The translations under genes and the position numbers were made by a program. Below, one piece after another: positions 16,364-23,720 of a stretch of 47,156 nt of DNA (position 1 is its first letter; each line of letters opens with the position of its first letter). The stretch spans positions 1 through 47,156 of the forward strand of contig JAFQLQ010000040.1 in assembly GCA_017414505.1 (NCBI GenBank), read 5' to 3'. This DNA is from Clostridia bacterium. GTDB lineage: Bacteria; Bacillota; Clostridia; UMGS1840; HGM11507. The notes beneath the pieces were generated by a model. It was not told the DNA's origin. It saw only the letters and a program-made list of their open reading frames with translations, and did no database searches.

Positions 16364-17377
16364 TTAAAATTGTTTTAAAAATCTGATGTCGTTCTCAAAG
16401 AACAGTCTTAAATCGTTAATGTCAAATCTTCTCATAACAAGTCTTTCCAGACCGATACCGAAAGCAAATCCGGAATAAACCTCGGGATCAATTCCGCAAA
16501 CCTTAAGCACGTTGGGATGAACCATACCTGCACCTAAAATTTCTATCCAGCCTTCGCCCTTACAAACGCTGCAGCCTTCGCCCTTACATACAAAGCAGGA
16601 AACGTCAACCTCTGCACTGGGTTCGGTAAAGGGGAAATGATGAGGACGGAAACGGATTTTAGCATCGTCACCGTAAAGTCTTTTAACAAAAGTTTCCAGA
16701 GTACCCTTTAAGTCGCTCATGGTAATGCCCTTGTCAACAACAAGTCCCTCAATCTGATGGAACACAGGTGAATGTGTTGCATCAACCGCATCGGAACGGT
16801 AAACACGTCCGGGAGCAATAATTTTAATGGGGGGCTTTTTATTTTCCATAACACGAATCTGCATGGAAGATGTCTGAGTTCTTAAAACTATATTGTCGTT
16901 AATATAGAAAGTATCCTGAGTATCTCTTGCAGGGTGGTCCTGGGGAATATTCAACGCCTCAAAGTTGTAGTAATCATACTCAACTTCAGGTCCGTCTGCA
17001 ATTTCATAACCCATACCAACAAAAATGTCCTTAAGCTCGTCAAGAACGATGGTTAAGGGATGTTTGCTTCCGATTTCCTTTTTATTACCTGGAACGGAAA
17101 CGTCGATTTTTTCTTCAAGCAGGGTTTTGGCAAGAGCCTTTTCCTTTAAGGAAGCCTGTTCTTTTGCAATAGCTTCTTCAATAGCATTTCTTACATCATT
17201 TGCAAGCTGACCAATAACAGGGCGTTCTTCAGCAGTTAATTTGCCCATACCCTTTAAAATGGCAGTCAGTTCGCCCTTTTTACCCAGATATTTAACTTTA
17301 AGCGCTTCTATATCTTCTGCACCCGAAGCAATATCCGAAAGAGCCTGTTCTTTAATTTTCATTAAAGCGTCTTTCAT
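16364..17377 (-). CDS. pheS: Phenylalanine--tRNA ligase alpha subunit
   Basis: A 337-residue class II synthetase alpha chain. An N-terminal coiled coil (about residues 1-85) is followed by the catalytic core. Motif 2 appears around [20 protein letters not shown]. Motif 3 lies in [16 protein letters not shown] Cys-rich insert ([17 protein letters not shown]) common in bacterial PheS is present. ATG 17377 has AAAGGATG upstream. Expression should respond to uncharged tRNA-Phe through the T-box at 17404-17640. Confidence 0.96.
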   Translation of the reverse strand: MKDALMKIKEQALSDIASGAEDIEALKVKYLGKKGELTAILKGMGKLTAEERPVIGQLANDVRNAIEEAIAKEQASLKEKALAKTLLEEKIDVSVPGNKKEIGSKHPLTIVLDELKDIFVGMGYEIADGPEVEYDYYNFEALNIPQDHPARDTQDTFYINDNIVLRTQTSSMQIRVMENKKPPIKIIAPGRVYRSDAVDATHSPVFHQIEGLVVDKGITMSDLKGTLETFVKRLYGDDAKIRFRPHHFPFTEPSAEVDVSCFVCKGEGCSVCKGEGWIEILGAGMVHPNVLKVCGIDPEVYSGFAFGIGLERLVMRRFDINDLRLFFENDIRFLKQF

Positions 17378-17403
17378 TATATATCATCCTTTCTTTTTTA
17401 CAA

Positions 17404-17640
17404 CAAAAAAACCGCCTCAGAAAAACTGAGACGGATTATCCGCGGTACCACTCACATTCCGTATTTAAAATACGACACTTGCTGTTTGTTAACGGTGACT
17501 CTCACCGCCGCCTCTTACTTGAAACCGTTGGGAGGAGGAGCTGTGCAGGGGAACTTCGGAATAATTTTTGTAAAGATTGCTTTCAGCCGATGACAATCTC
17601 TCTCTGATACAGCCGGTATTCTTACTTTTCCTGCTTTAAA
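17404..17640 (-). promoter_or_regulatory. T-box leader controlling pheST
   Basis: On the minus strand the leader has Stem I with the AGAGAG and GGCTGAAAG elements and candidate UUC specifier triplets near 17550-17562. The canonical T-box sequence GAGTGGTACCGCGG (17440-17453) follows. A terminator hairpin CCGTCTCAG/CTGAGGCGG (17412-17434) with a T tract lies 26 bases before pheS. Uncharged tRNA-Phe pairing with the T-box would favour the antiterminator. Confidence 0.93.
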
Positions 17641-17663
17641 TCGCTTTTTACATATATAATAGG

Positions 17664-17692
17664 ATTATAACACAATAAAACAAAAAAAGCAA
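17664..17692 (-). promoter_or_regulatory. Sigma-A promoter of the pheST T-box transcript
   Basis: TTGCTT (17687-17692), a 17-base spacer and a perfect TATAAT (17664-17669) on the minus strand, just upstream of T-box Stem I. It is back to back with the yitT promoter. Confidence 0.8.
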
Positions 17693-17720
17693 GTATTTTT
17701 TAATTTCTTCCACAATACGC

Positions 17721-17749
17721 TTGATTTAAAATGTTTTTTGAGTTATAAT
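17721..17749 (+). promoter_or_regulatory. Sigma-A promoter of the YitT-family gene
   Basis: TTGATT (17721-17726), a 17-base spacer and TATAAT (17744-17749). The predicted transcript start (near 17756) lies only about nine bases before the chosen ATG at 17765, giving a very short leader. Confidence 0.75.
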
Positions 17750-17764
17750 GTATCCGGTGATTCT

Positions 17765-18379
17765 ATGAAAAAACAAATATTAAGTTACATAATGATAATT
17801 TTCGGAAGTATTCTTTACGCCGTGGGAACAGTTTTTTTCATATTTCCCCACTCTCTTCTGCTTGGTGGAACAAGCGGAATTTCCGTAATTTTAGACAGAT
17901 ACATTAACTCTTCACCGGGAACGATTCTTATGGTAATTAATTTTTCGCTTCTTGTGCTGGCATTTTTCACACTCGGTACGGGAATGGCGATTAAAACCCT
18001 TGTTGGTTCAACCCTTACAACACTTTTTGTAGGCGTAGTTGAAAAGCTTTTTCCGTTAACCTCGCCAATTATTTCCGGTTGCTTTGCTTCGTCACTTGTT
18101 GGCGCCTTTATTATTGCAATTGCCAGCGGAATTATGTTTTATGTAAATTCAAGCTCCGGCGGAACCGATATAATTGCTCTTATTGTTCAGAAATTTACTG
18201 AAATAAACATTGGCAGAGCATTGCTTATAACCGATTTTCTGATTGTAATAGCGGGCGGAATTTTATCAGGGTGGATAATAGCAGTAAGCTCATTTATCGG
18301 GCTTCTTGTAAAAACCTTTGGAATTGATTATGTTATTTCGATAATAAAAAAATATCTCAGAAAGGATCTGGTGCAATGA
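17765..18379 (+). CDS. YitT-family membrane protein, short form
   Basis: A 204-residue polytopic membrane protein with five to six hydrophobic segments. It shows the YitT/DUF161 pattern: LLGGTSGISVIL in the first half and NSSSGGTDIIALIVQKF in the second. Family members are usually near 280 residues with a C-terminal cytosolic DUF2179 domain. This one ends with KYLRKDLVQ after the membrane part, so that domain is missing. The start at 17765 is chosen because the upstream codons overlap the -10 element; GGTGA lies just before it. The stop overlaps the next start (ATGA). Function of the family is unresolved, although a transport role is often assumed. Confidence 0.8.
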   Translation: MKKQILSYIMIIFGSILYAVGTVFFIFPHSLLLGGTSGISVILDRYINSSPGTILMVINFSLLVLAFFTLGTGMAIKTLVGSTLTTLFVGVVEKLFPLTSPIISGCFASSLVGAFIIAIASGIMFYVNSSSGGTDIIALIVQKFTEINIGRALLITDFLIVIAGGILSGWIIAVSSFIGLLVKTFGIDYVISIIKKYLRKDLVQ

Positions 18380-19098
18380 CAGAAACAATATGGAACGGAT
18401 TTAAACGTATAGATTTTGAATTTGAGGGCAGAGAGGCAATTCTTGTTTTCCCCGAAAAAGCCAATGAAAACAAAAACTGGCTTTTAAAAACAGAATATTT
18501 TGATGCTTTTCCGTCGTTTGAAATTGAAATGCTAAAAAGAGGCTGGCACCTTGCCTTTATTAAAAATATAACTCGCTGGTGCCTTGATGAAGACCTTGAT
18601 TTAAAGAAACGCTTTGCCGTTTATCTTAATAAAGAATACGGACTTTATGAAAAATGCATTCCCGTAGGTATGAGCTGCGGAGGATTAATAGGAAGCAAAT
18701 TTGCCGCAAAATATCCCGAATGTGTTTCTGCGCTTTATCTTGATGCGCCTGTAATGAACTTCTTATCCTGCCCTGCCGGAATCGGAAAAGCAGGCAACGC
18801 AATGCTTCAGGAATTTATTGATGCAACAGGCATAGAATTATCCGAACTTATTTCGTACAGAGAAAATCCCATTGATAAAATGCATCTGCTTCTTGAAAAC
18901 AACATTCCCGTTATGATGGTTTACGGTGATTCGGACGATATTGTTCCGTACGATGAAAATGGAGCAATCCTCGAAAAATACTACCTTGAAAACGGAGGAA
19001 ACATCACCGCCATCGGTAAACCAGGCTGCGGACACCATCCCCACGGGCTTGAGGATAATACACCGATTATTGAATTTGCTTTAAAATACAGTTTATAA
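18376..19098 (+). CDS. Alpha/beta hydrolase
   Basis: A 240-residue alpha/beta-hydrolase-fold protein. The nucleophile elbow is G-M-S-C-G-G (in PVGMSCGGLIGSKFAAKYPE). A plausible acid lies in YGDSDDIVPYDE and the catalytic His in GCGHHPHGLEDN. No signal peptide is seen, so it acts in the cytoplasm. It overlaps the YitT gene by four bases (ATGA), implying coupled translation. The substrate cannot be assigned; the family includes esterases, peptidases and C-C bond hydrolases. Confidence 0.8.
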   Translation: MTETIWNGFKRIDFEFEGREAILVFPEKANENKNWLLKTEYFDAFPSFEIEMLKRGWHLAFIKNITRWCLDEDLDLKKRFAVYLNKEYGLYEKCIPVGMSCGGLIGSKFAAKYPECVSALYLDAPVMNFLSCPAGIGKAGNAMLQEFIDATGIELSELISYRENPIDKMHLLLENNIPVMMVYGDSDDIVPYDENGAILEKYYLENGGNITAIGKPGCGHHPHGLEDNTPIIEFALKYSL

Positions 19099-19101
19099 CA
19101 T

Positions 19102-19134
19102 AAAAAATTCTCTCAGTATATGAGAGAATTTTTT
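19102..19134. terminator. Bidirectional intrinsic terminator
   Basis: AAAAAATTCTCTCA, a 5-base loop, TGAGAGAATTTTTT. It lies between the convergent hydrolase gene and the sugar isomerase gene and can serve both strands. Confidence 0.88.
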
Positions 19135-19144
19135 ATCGTATATT

Positions 19145-19918
19145 TTACAGATTATGTAAATAATCGCTTGCCTGTTTCATACTTGCTTCAAAATCAACAG
19201 GGCAGTCATCCTGCTCTACGCAGAAATATTTAACACCGCATTTTTTAGCGGTTTCGATAATTTTCTTAAAATCAAGATTTCCGTTACCAACCTCGGTAAT
19301 GTAGGAAATAGTTTCTCTGTTTTCATTAAAACGTACAGCCATATCCTTAAGGTGAAGAATATCAATTCTGCCTTTTAATTTTTCAATCCAGGTGCAAACA
19401 TCACCGCCGGCATTCTGAACCCAGTAAGAGTCAAGAACAAAGGATGTGTTTTCTGGATCAAGACCTTCAATTAACATTTCCATAACACTTTTGCCGTTTT
19501 CAAGAACAACAAATTCGTGGCTGTGATTGTGATATGTAAATTTCATACCTTCTTTGGCAATTCTTGCGGCAATTTTATTTGCCTTTTCAATAAAAGCTTC
19601 AACCTCTGCAACATCCAGCTTCTGAGGGAAAAATCCGCCAACACCCATATTGGTTGTATGAAGCTTTTTGTGATTGTCGATAGCTTTTTCGATATCATCC
19701 ACCATCATCTGCAGATTGTCGTGTGTACCAACAATCTCCAAGCCTGCATCATTTGCCATTTCATAAAATTTATCATAACTGAAATCGTAGCAACCTGCGG
19801 TCTGAACTTCGTCAAACCCCAATTCTTTAAGCTTTTTAAAGGTTGCTCTTGCCTGTTCTTCAGTTTTGAAATTTTCTCTTACAGAGTATAACTGCAAACC
19901 AATTTTTTCAACTATCAT
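19145..19918 (-). CDS. Sugar phosphate isomerase/epimerase family TIM-barrel protein
   Basis: A 257-residue protein of the xylose-isomerase-like TIM-barrel (AP endonuclease 2) family. It begins with KIGLQLYSVRENF and has metal-site residues in FTYHNHSHEF, VLDSYWVQNAGGD, LHLKDMA and EVGNGNLDF near the end. Such proteins isomerise or epimerise sugars or cyclitols using a divalent metal; the substrate is not evident. It starts at ATG 19918 behind GGAGGAAA. It lies 77 bases downstream of glycyl radical enzyme 1 on the same strand and may share its transcript. Confidence 0.82.
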   Translation of the reverse strand: MIVEKIGLQLYSVRENFKTEEQARATFKKLKELGFDEVQTAGCYDFSYDKFYEMANDAGLEIVGTHDNLQMMVDDIEKAIDNHKKLHTTNMGVGGFFPQKLDVAEVEAFIEKANKIAARIAKEGMKFTYHNHSHEFVVLENGKSVMEMLIEGLDPENTSFVLDSYWVQNAGGDVCTWIEKLKGRIDILHLKDMAVRFNENRETISYITEVGNGNLDFKKIIETAKKCGVKYFCVEQDDCPVDFEASMKQASDYLHNL

Positions 19919-19995
19919 GGTATTTCCTCCAAATATGTAATTTATTTAATAATATCACAATTAATTCCCTTTTTCAAGCTATTTTGAAGCTTTTC

Positions 19996-21948
19996 TCAGC
20001 TTCTTTCAATAAGTGAGTTCTGCACGTCTTCATCAAGCTTATTGAAATATTCGCTGTATCCGCTTATCCGCACTATTAAATCGCTGAACATTTCAGGATT
20101 TTCTTTTGCTTTTTTCAGAGTTTCAGAATCTGTTACGTTTATCTGAACGTGGAATCCGCCCTTTTCAAAATAACCTTTTATAAGAGATTTTAAAATTTCG
20201 TCACCTTTTTTACCCGAAACAAGCTTTTCGTTTATACCAAACATCAAAGGATTTCCGTCTGCAAAACGGTCGTTGGCAATGTGTGCGGCAGAATTCAAAA
20301 GAGATGTAAGAGTTTTGCCCTCGCACAAATCCGAAGCCGCAATTCCGTAGGATATTCGTTCTCCCGTCATCCGTCCGTCCGGCGTTGCTGAATAGTTTTC
20401 CGAGTAAACATCCCCAAGGAAAATAAACAATCCTGCATAGGGAATAACTCCATCGCAAATTTTTCCGTTATCTGTAAGATCGGCAATAAACACCGATAAA
20501 TCGTTTGCGAGCTCGTTGGTTTCAGCATTGTCTGTTCCGTATTTTCCGGGCAGACTTCTGCACTTTTTAAGAAGCTCCTTATCAGGAAAATTATTTTTAA
20601 CCTGATTAATAAATTCAGTATATTCATATTCTTTTTCTTCAAACACAACTTTTTTGATTGTATAAATACTGTCAATCAAAGTTCCGATTCCAAGAATATT
20701 TATACCGAACATAGTATACTCTGCTCCGCCTGCTTCGGTTGCAATGCCACTTTCTAGACAACCGCCCATACAAGCACTCTGAAAGGGCGAAATACAGTCT
20801 CTCTCTATCACTTTCCAGTTTTCTTTAAAGGATTTGAGAATATCATTGTTGTATTTTTCTCTTAAAAATTTCTTAAAATCATCATAAAATTCCGAATAGG
20901 CGGAATAAACTTTTTCAAGTGACAGAAATTCAAGCAGAATTTCATTCAGACAAAAGCTTCCTGCATTTGCAGTAGTTCCGAGTGCCTTTCCGTCCGGATT
21001 AGCTTCATAACAGCCTACAATGGCATAGTTTTCGGCATCATCATCTGCCACACCTATGTTTTTAAGGGATTTTATTATCACACTATCGTTAAAAACGGCA
21101 GGCATTCCGGTTTTGCATTTTATTAACTCAACAATTTTCTGCCATAGTTTTTCCGAAGTTTTTTCATTAACTCTTACAGACACAGACGGCTGCTGAACCT
21201 TTAATTCACGTGTTACCTCCATACAAAGAAAGGTAAGCTCGTTTTCTATATCTCCGCCCAGAGTAAGATTCTGACTTTCATCACCCTCGCAGGTTTTAAG
21301 CCAGAAGCACATAAGAAGCTCTTTTATTTTTTCTTCGGGAACCCCGTTTTCTATATCCCTTTTGTAATAAGAATACAAATAATCGTCAAACCTGCCAAAC
21401 GAAACCGCCGCACAACACCCCTCAGCGTGCAAAAATAAATGAACAAACCATATAAGCTGTAAAGCCTGATGAAAATTTTCGGGAGGATTGGAAAGCAAGC
21501 AAAAGCAGTTATCGGAAACAGTTTTCATATCTTCATTACCTGTTTCCCGGTAAATTTCCAGAGCTTTTTTTGCATATCTTTCAACAAAGACCGAAAAGGC
21601 ATTTACGGATTCTAAAAAAGCCTTTGAATGTTCGGTTTTATGAGAAGAAATTTTCTCCTTAATTCCTGATATTCCAAGCTTAAGAACAGTTCTGTAATCA
21701 GGTATAATATGTCCTTTGTTACGGCATTCACCCATATTATCCCAAAACCTCAAGCTTCCGCAGATAATCTCATTTTCATCAATAATAACAGGAATTTCAA
21801 TTGCAAAACAGGATAAAAAGTGAGCTTTTCTGAAAATTTCTTCTTTACTGCAATTTATATATTCATTTTGCGAAATTGCGCCGAATGCAGCAATATCCGC
21901 AGTTATTCTTTTTGTAATATTTTTTAAGTATGCAATACGAGTATTCAT
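19996..21948 (-). CDS. Glycyl radical enzyme 1 (pyruvate formate-lyase family)
   Basis: A 650-residue member of the glycyl radical superfamily, shorter than PFL (about 760) or diol dehydratases (about 790). The active-site Cys and Glu are in AIVGCYEANPDGK (C313, E315). The glycyl radical motif is R-I-S-G-Y near the C terminus (G630). Other family segments are ENFHQALQLIWFVHLFL, GMPAVFNDSVIIKSL and ATPDGRMTGERISYGIAASD. The chemistry (lyase, dehydratase or decarboxylase) cannot be assigned. A radical-SAM activating enzyme is required, but none lies in the window. ATG 21948 follows GGAGGT; the promoter is at 21987-22015. Confidence 0.88.
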   Translation of the reverse strand: MNTRIAYLKNITKRITADIAAFGAISQNEYINCSKEEIFRKAHFLSCFAIEIPVIIDENEIICGSLRFWDNMGECRNKGHIIPDYRTVLKLGISGIKEKISSHKTEHSKAFLESVNAFSVFVERYAKKALEIYRETGNEDMKTVSDNCFCLLSNPPENFHQALQLIWFVHLFLHAEGCCAAVSFGRFDDYLYSYYKRDIENGVPEEKIKELLMCFWLKTCEGDESQNLTLGGDIENELTFLCMEVTRELKVQQPSVSVRVNEKTSEKLWQKIVELIKCKTGMPAVFNDSVIIKSLKNIGVADDDAENYAIVGCYEANPDGKALGTTANAGSFCLNEILLEFLSLEKVYSAYSEFYDDFKKFLREKYNNDILKSFKENWKVIERDCISPFQSACMGGCLESGIATEAGGAEYTMFGINILGIGTLIDSIYTIKKVVFEEKEYEYTEFINQVKNNFPDKELLKKCRSLPGKYGTDNAETNELANDLSVFIADLTDNGKICDGVIPYAGLFIFLGDVYSENYSATPDGRMTGERISYGIAASDLCEGKTLTSLLNSAAHIANDRFADGNPLMFGINEKLVSGKKGDEILKSLIKGYFEKGGFHVQINVTDSETLKKAKENPEMFSDLIVRISGYSEYFNKLDEDVQNSLIERS

Positions 21949-21986
21949 AAAACCGACCTCCGCAATAAAATTTCTGTTGTTTTAAA

Positions 21987-22015
21987 ATTATAACACATAT
22001 ATTGTCCTTTTTCAA
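21987..22015 (-). promoter_or_regulatory. Sigma-A promoter of glycyl radical enzyme 1
   Basis: TTGAAA (22010-22015), a 17-base spacer and TATAAT (21987-21992) on the minus strand, about 39 bases upstream of the start codon. Confidence 0.75.
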
Positions 22016-22074
22016 TAAGACGGGGAATATTTCTACTGCAATTGAAAAGAATAAAATCAAAGGAGTGAAAATAT

Positions 22075-22743
22075 ATGTTTAAACACGAAAAATTACTGTT
22101 CCATCCCGTTTCGGTAGAAAAACCGAATCCGCAATATGCCGCACTTTTGCAGGAACAATTAGGCGGCGGAAACGGTGAGCTTAAGGCGGCAATGCAGTAT
22201 ATGTCGCAAAGCTTCAGAATTAAGGACCCCGAAATCAAGGATTTGTTTATGGATATTGCGGCTGAGGAATTAAGCCACCTGGAAATGATTGCCCAGACAA
22301 TCAACCTTTTAAACGGTCATGATGTGGACTACGAAGCCGTTCCCTCCGGACAGATTCAAACCCACGTTCAGCTTGGGTTAAATCCCGGACTGATTAACGC
22401 CTCCGGCTATTCCTGGACGGGCGACTACGTTACCGTAACGGGCGATTTGTGTGCAGATTTGCTTTCAAATATTGCATCAGAACAACGTGCGAAGGTAGTT
22501 TACGAATATCTTTACCGACAGATTGACGATGCAAAAGTCCGCGAAACAATCGACTTTCTTTTAAACAGAGAGGAAGCCCATAACGCAATGTTCCGCGAAG
22601 CATTTAATAAGGTTCAGCAAAGCGGTTCAAATCAGGATTTCGGAACAACAAAAGCGGCAAGAATGTATTTTAATATGTCAGAACCTTCTCCAGCCAACAA
22701 CAGATTTGAAAACATCAACGGTAATGCACCGTCGTTTAAGTAA
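22075..22743 (+). CDS. Manganese catalase family protein (CotJC-like)
   Basis: A 222-residue ferritin-like di-metal protein. The dimanganese ligand set is visible: E35 (GNGELKAAM), E65 and H68 (EELSHLEM), E136 (ASEQRAKVV) and E166/H169 (REEAHNAMF). Such enzymes decompose hydrogen peroxide, and the spore-coat protein CotJC is a member. It is complete, unlike the cotJC fragment at 30730. It is monocistronic, flanked by glycyl radical enzyme and AraC genes, with AGGAG nine bases before ATG 22075. Peroxide detoxification fits an anaerobe with oxygen-sensitive radical enzymes. A spore role is possible but not shown. Confidence 0.9.
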   Translation: MFKHEKLLFHPVSVEKPNPQYAALLQEQLGGGNGELKAAMQYMSQSFRIKDPEIKDLFMDIAAEELSHLEMIAQTINLLNGHDVDYEAVPSGQIQTHVQLGLNPGLINASGYSWTGDYVTVTGDLCADLLSNIASEQRAKVVYEYLYRQIDDAKVRETIDFLLNREEAHNAMFREAFNKVQQSGSNQDFGTTKAARMYFNMSEPSPANNRFENINGNAPSFK

Positions 22744-22768
22744 AAAAGGGCTTCAAAGCCCTTTTTTT
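22742..22768. terminator. Bidirectional terminator shared with the araC-family gene
   Basis: AAAAAAGGGCTT/AAGCCCTTTTTT with a 2-3 base loop, starting at the manganese catalase stop codon. The stop codon of the convergent AraC-family gene (22753) lies inside the loop region. Confidence 0.88.
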
Positions 22769-23607
22769 ATATACTTATCCATATGAGAGCAATCATAAAA
22801 TCCGCACATCTGTGCAATTTCACTCTTGCTGTGATTATTTTCTTCTATCAGCATTTTTGCTTTGTCAATTCTGCAATTTATAACATATTCGATAGGTGTA
22901 ATTTTCAACGTTTTTTTAAACTGACGGTTTAAAGTTGATTCCGACATTCCTGCAAACTGTGAAAGCATACCAACTGTAAGCTTTTCTTCAAGATTATTTT
23001 GAATATATTCCATAACACACATAATTTCTCTGTTGGGTTTCGTTTTGAATTTGCTCATTCTTTTTGAAAGCCTTTCGCACAAATTACAAATAAAGCCAAG
23101 CGTAAGCACATTCTGATAAACATATTCCCTGTTTATATCAAGCTCAATGATTTTATGAATATCATTTTCTACCTTTTTAAGCTCATCGTAATCAAGATGC
23201 AGAAACTGAGTTTCTCCTGCAGTCTGCCGCACAAAAGGCTCAATATCAAACATCATTTTATATCCCTTTATTTCGTCAAGCTCCTCGCGGTAACGCCTGA
23301 AGAACTCATCTTTCACAAGAATATGATAAACATTAAGAGAATTTTCCGAAAAATATCCGTGTTCAATCCCGGATGGAATTACAAAAACATCTCCGGCATT
23401 CACTGTCATACTCATTTTTTCAATATAATGGCCGCCGCTTCCATTTATCACAATATTTATTTCACAAAATTCGTGTGAGTGCATTCCAATTGTGTAATCT
23501 CTGTGCAGAAAAGCACGTACAAGATTAACAGGATTATACTCCTCAAAGCAATCGGCAATATACCAACGGTTCTTTTCTTCACGGTGAATCATTTTTTGAG
23601 GAATCAT
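22753..23607 (-). CDS. AraC-family transcriptional regulator
   Basis: A 284-residue regulator. An N-terminal cupin-like sensor domain (HSHEFCEINIVINGSGG then NAGDVFVIPSGIEHGYF) suggests binding of a small sugar-like effector. The C-terminal AraC helix-turn-helix pair starts near residue 190 (VMEYIQNNLEEKLTVGML). A second helix at SKSEIAQMCGFYDCSHMDKY follows. The protein stops soon after this helix (IKKGL), before the usual G-x-T-P-x-x-Y-R end. ATG 23607 has GGAGGT six bases upstream. It is divergent from glycyl radical enzyme 2 with 113 bases between starts, so it is the likely regulator of that gene. Confidence 0.88.
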   Translation of the reverse strand: MIPQKMIHREEKNRWYIADCFEEYNPVNLVRAFLHRDYTIGMHSHEFCEINIVINGSGGHYIEKMSMTVNAGDVFVIPSGIEHGYFSENSLNVYHILVKDEFFRRYREELDEIKGYKMMFDIEPFVRQTAGETQFLHLDYDELKKVENDIHKIIELDINREYVYQNVLTLGFICNLCERLSKRMSKFKTKPNREIMCVMEYIQNNLEEKLTVGMLSQFAGMSESTLNRQFKKTLKITPIEYVINCRIDKAKMLIEENNHSKSEIAQMCGFYDCSHMDKYIKKGL

Positions 23608-23720
23608 ATCTTACCTCCAGAGTGACTGTATTTTACAAAAAACAAGTTATATTTTACTATAATTATATCACGCTATCTGCTATAATACAAGTAGAATATA
23701 AAAAAGGAGAGTTGAATAAA

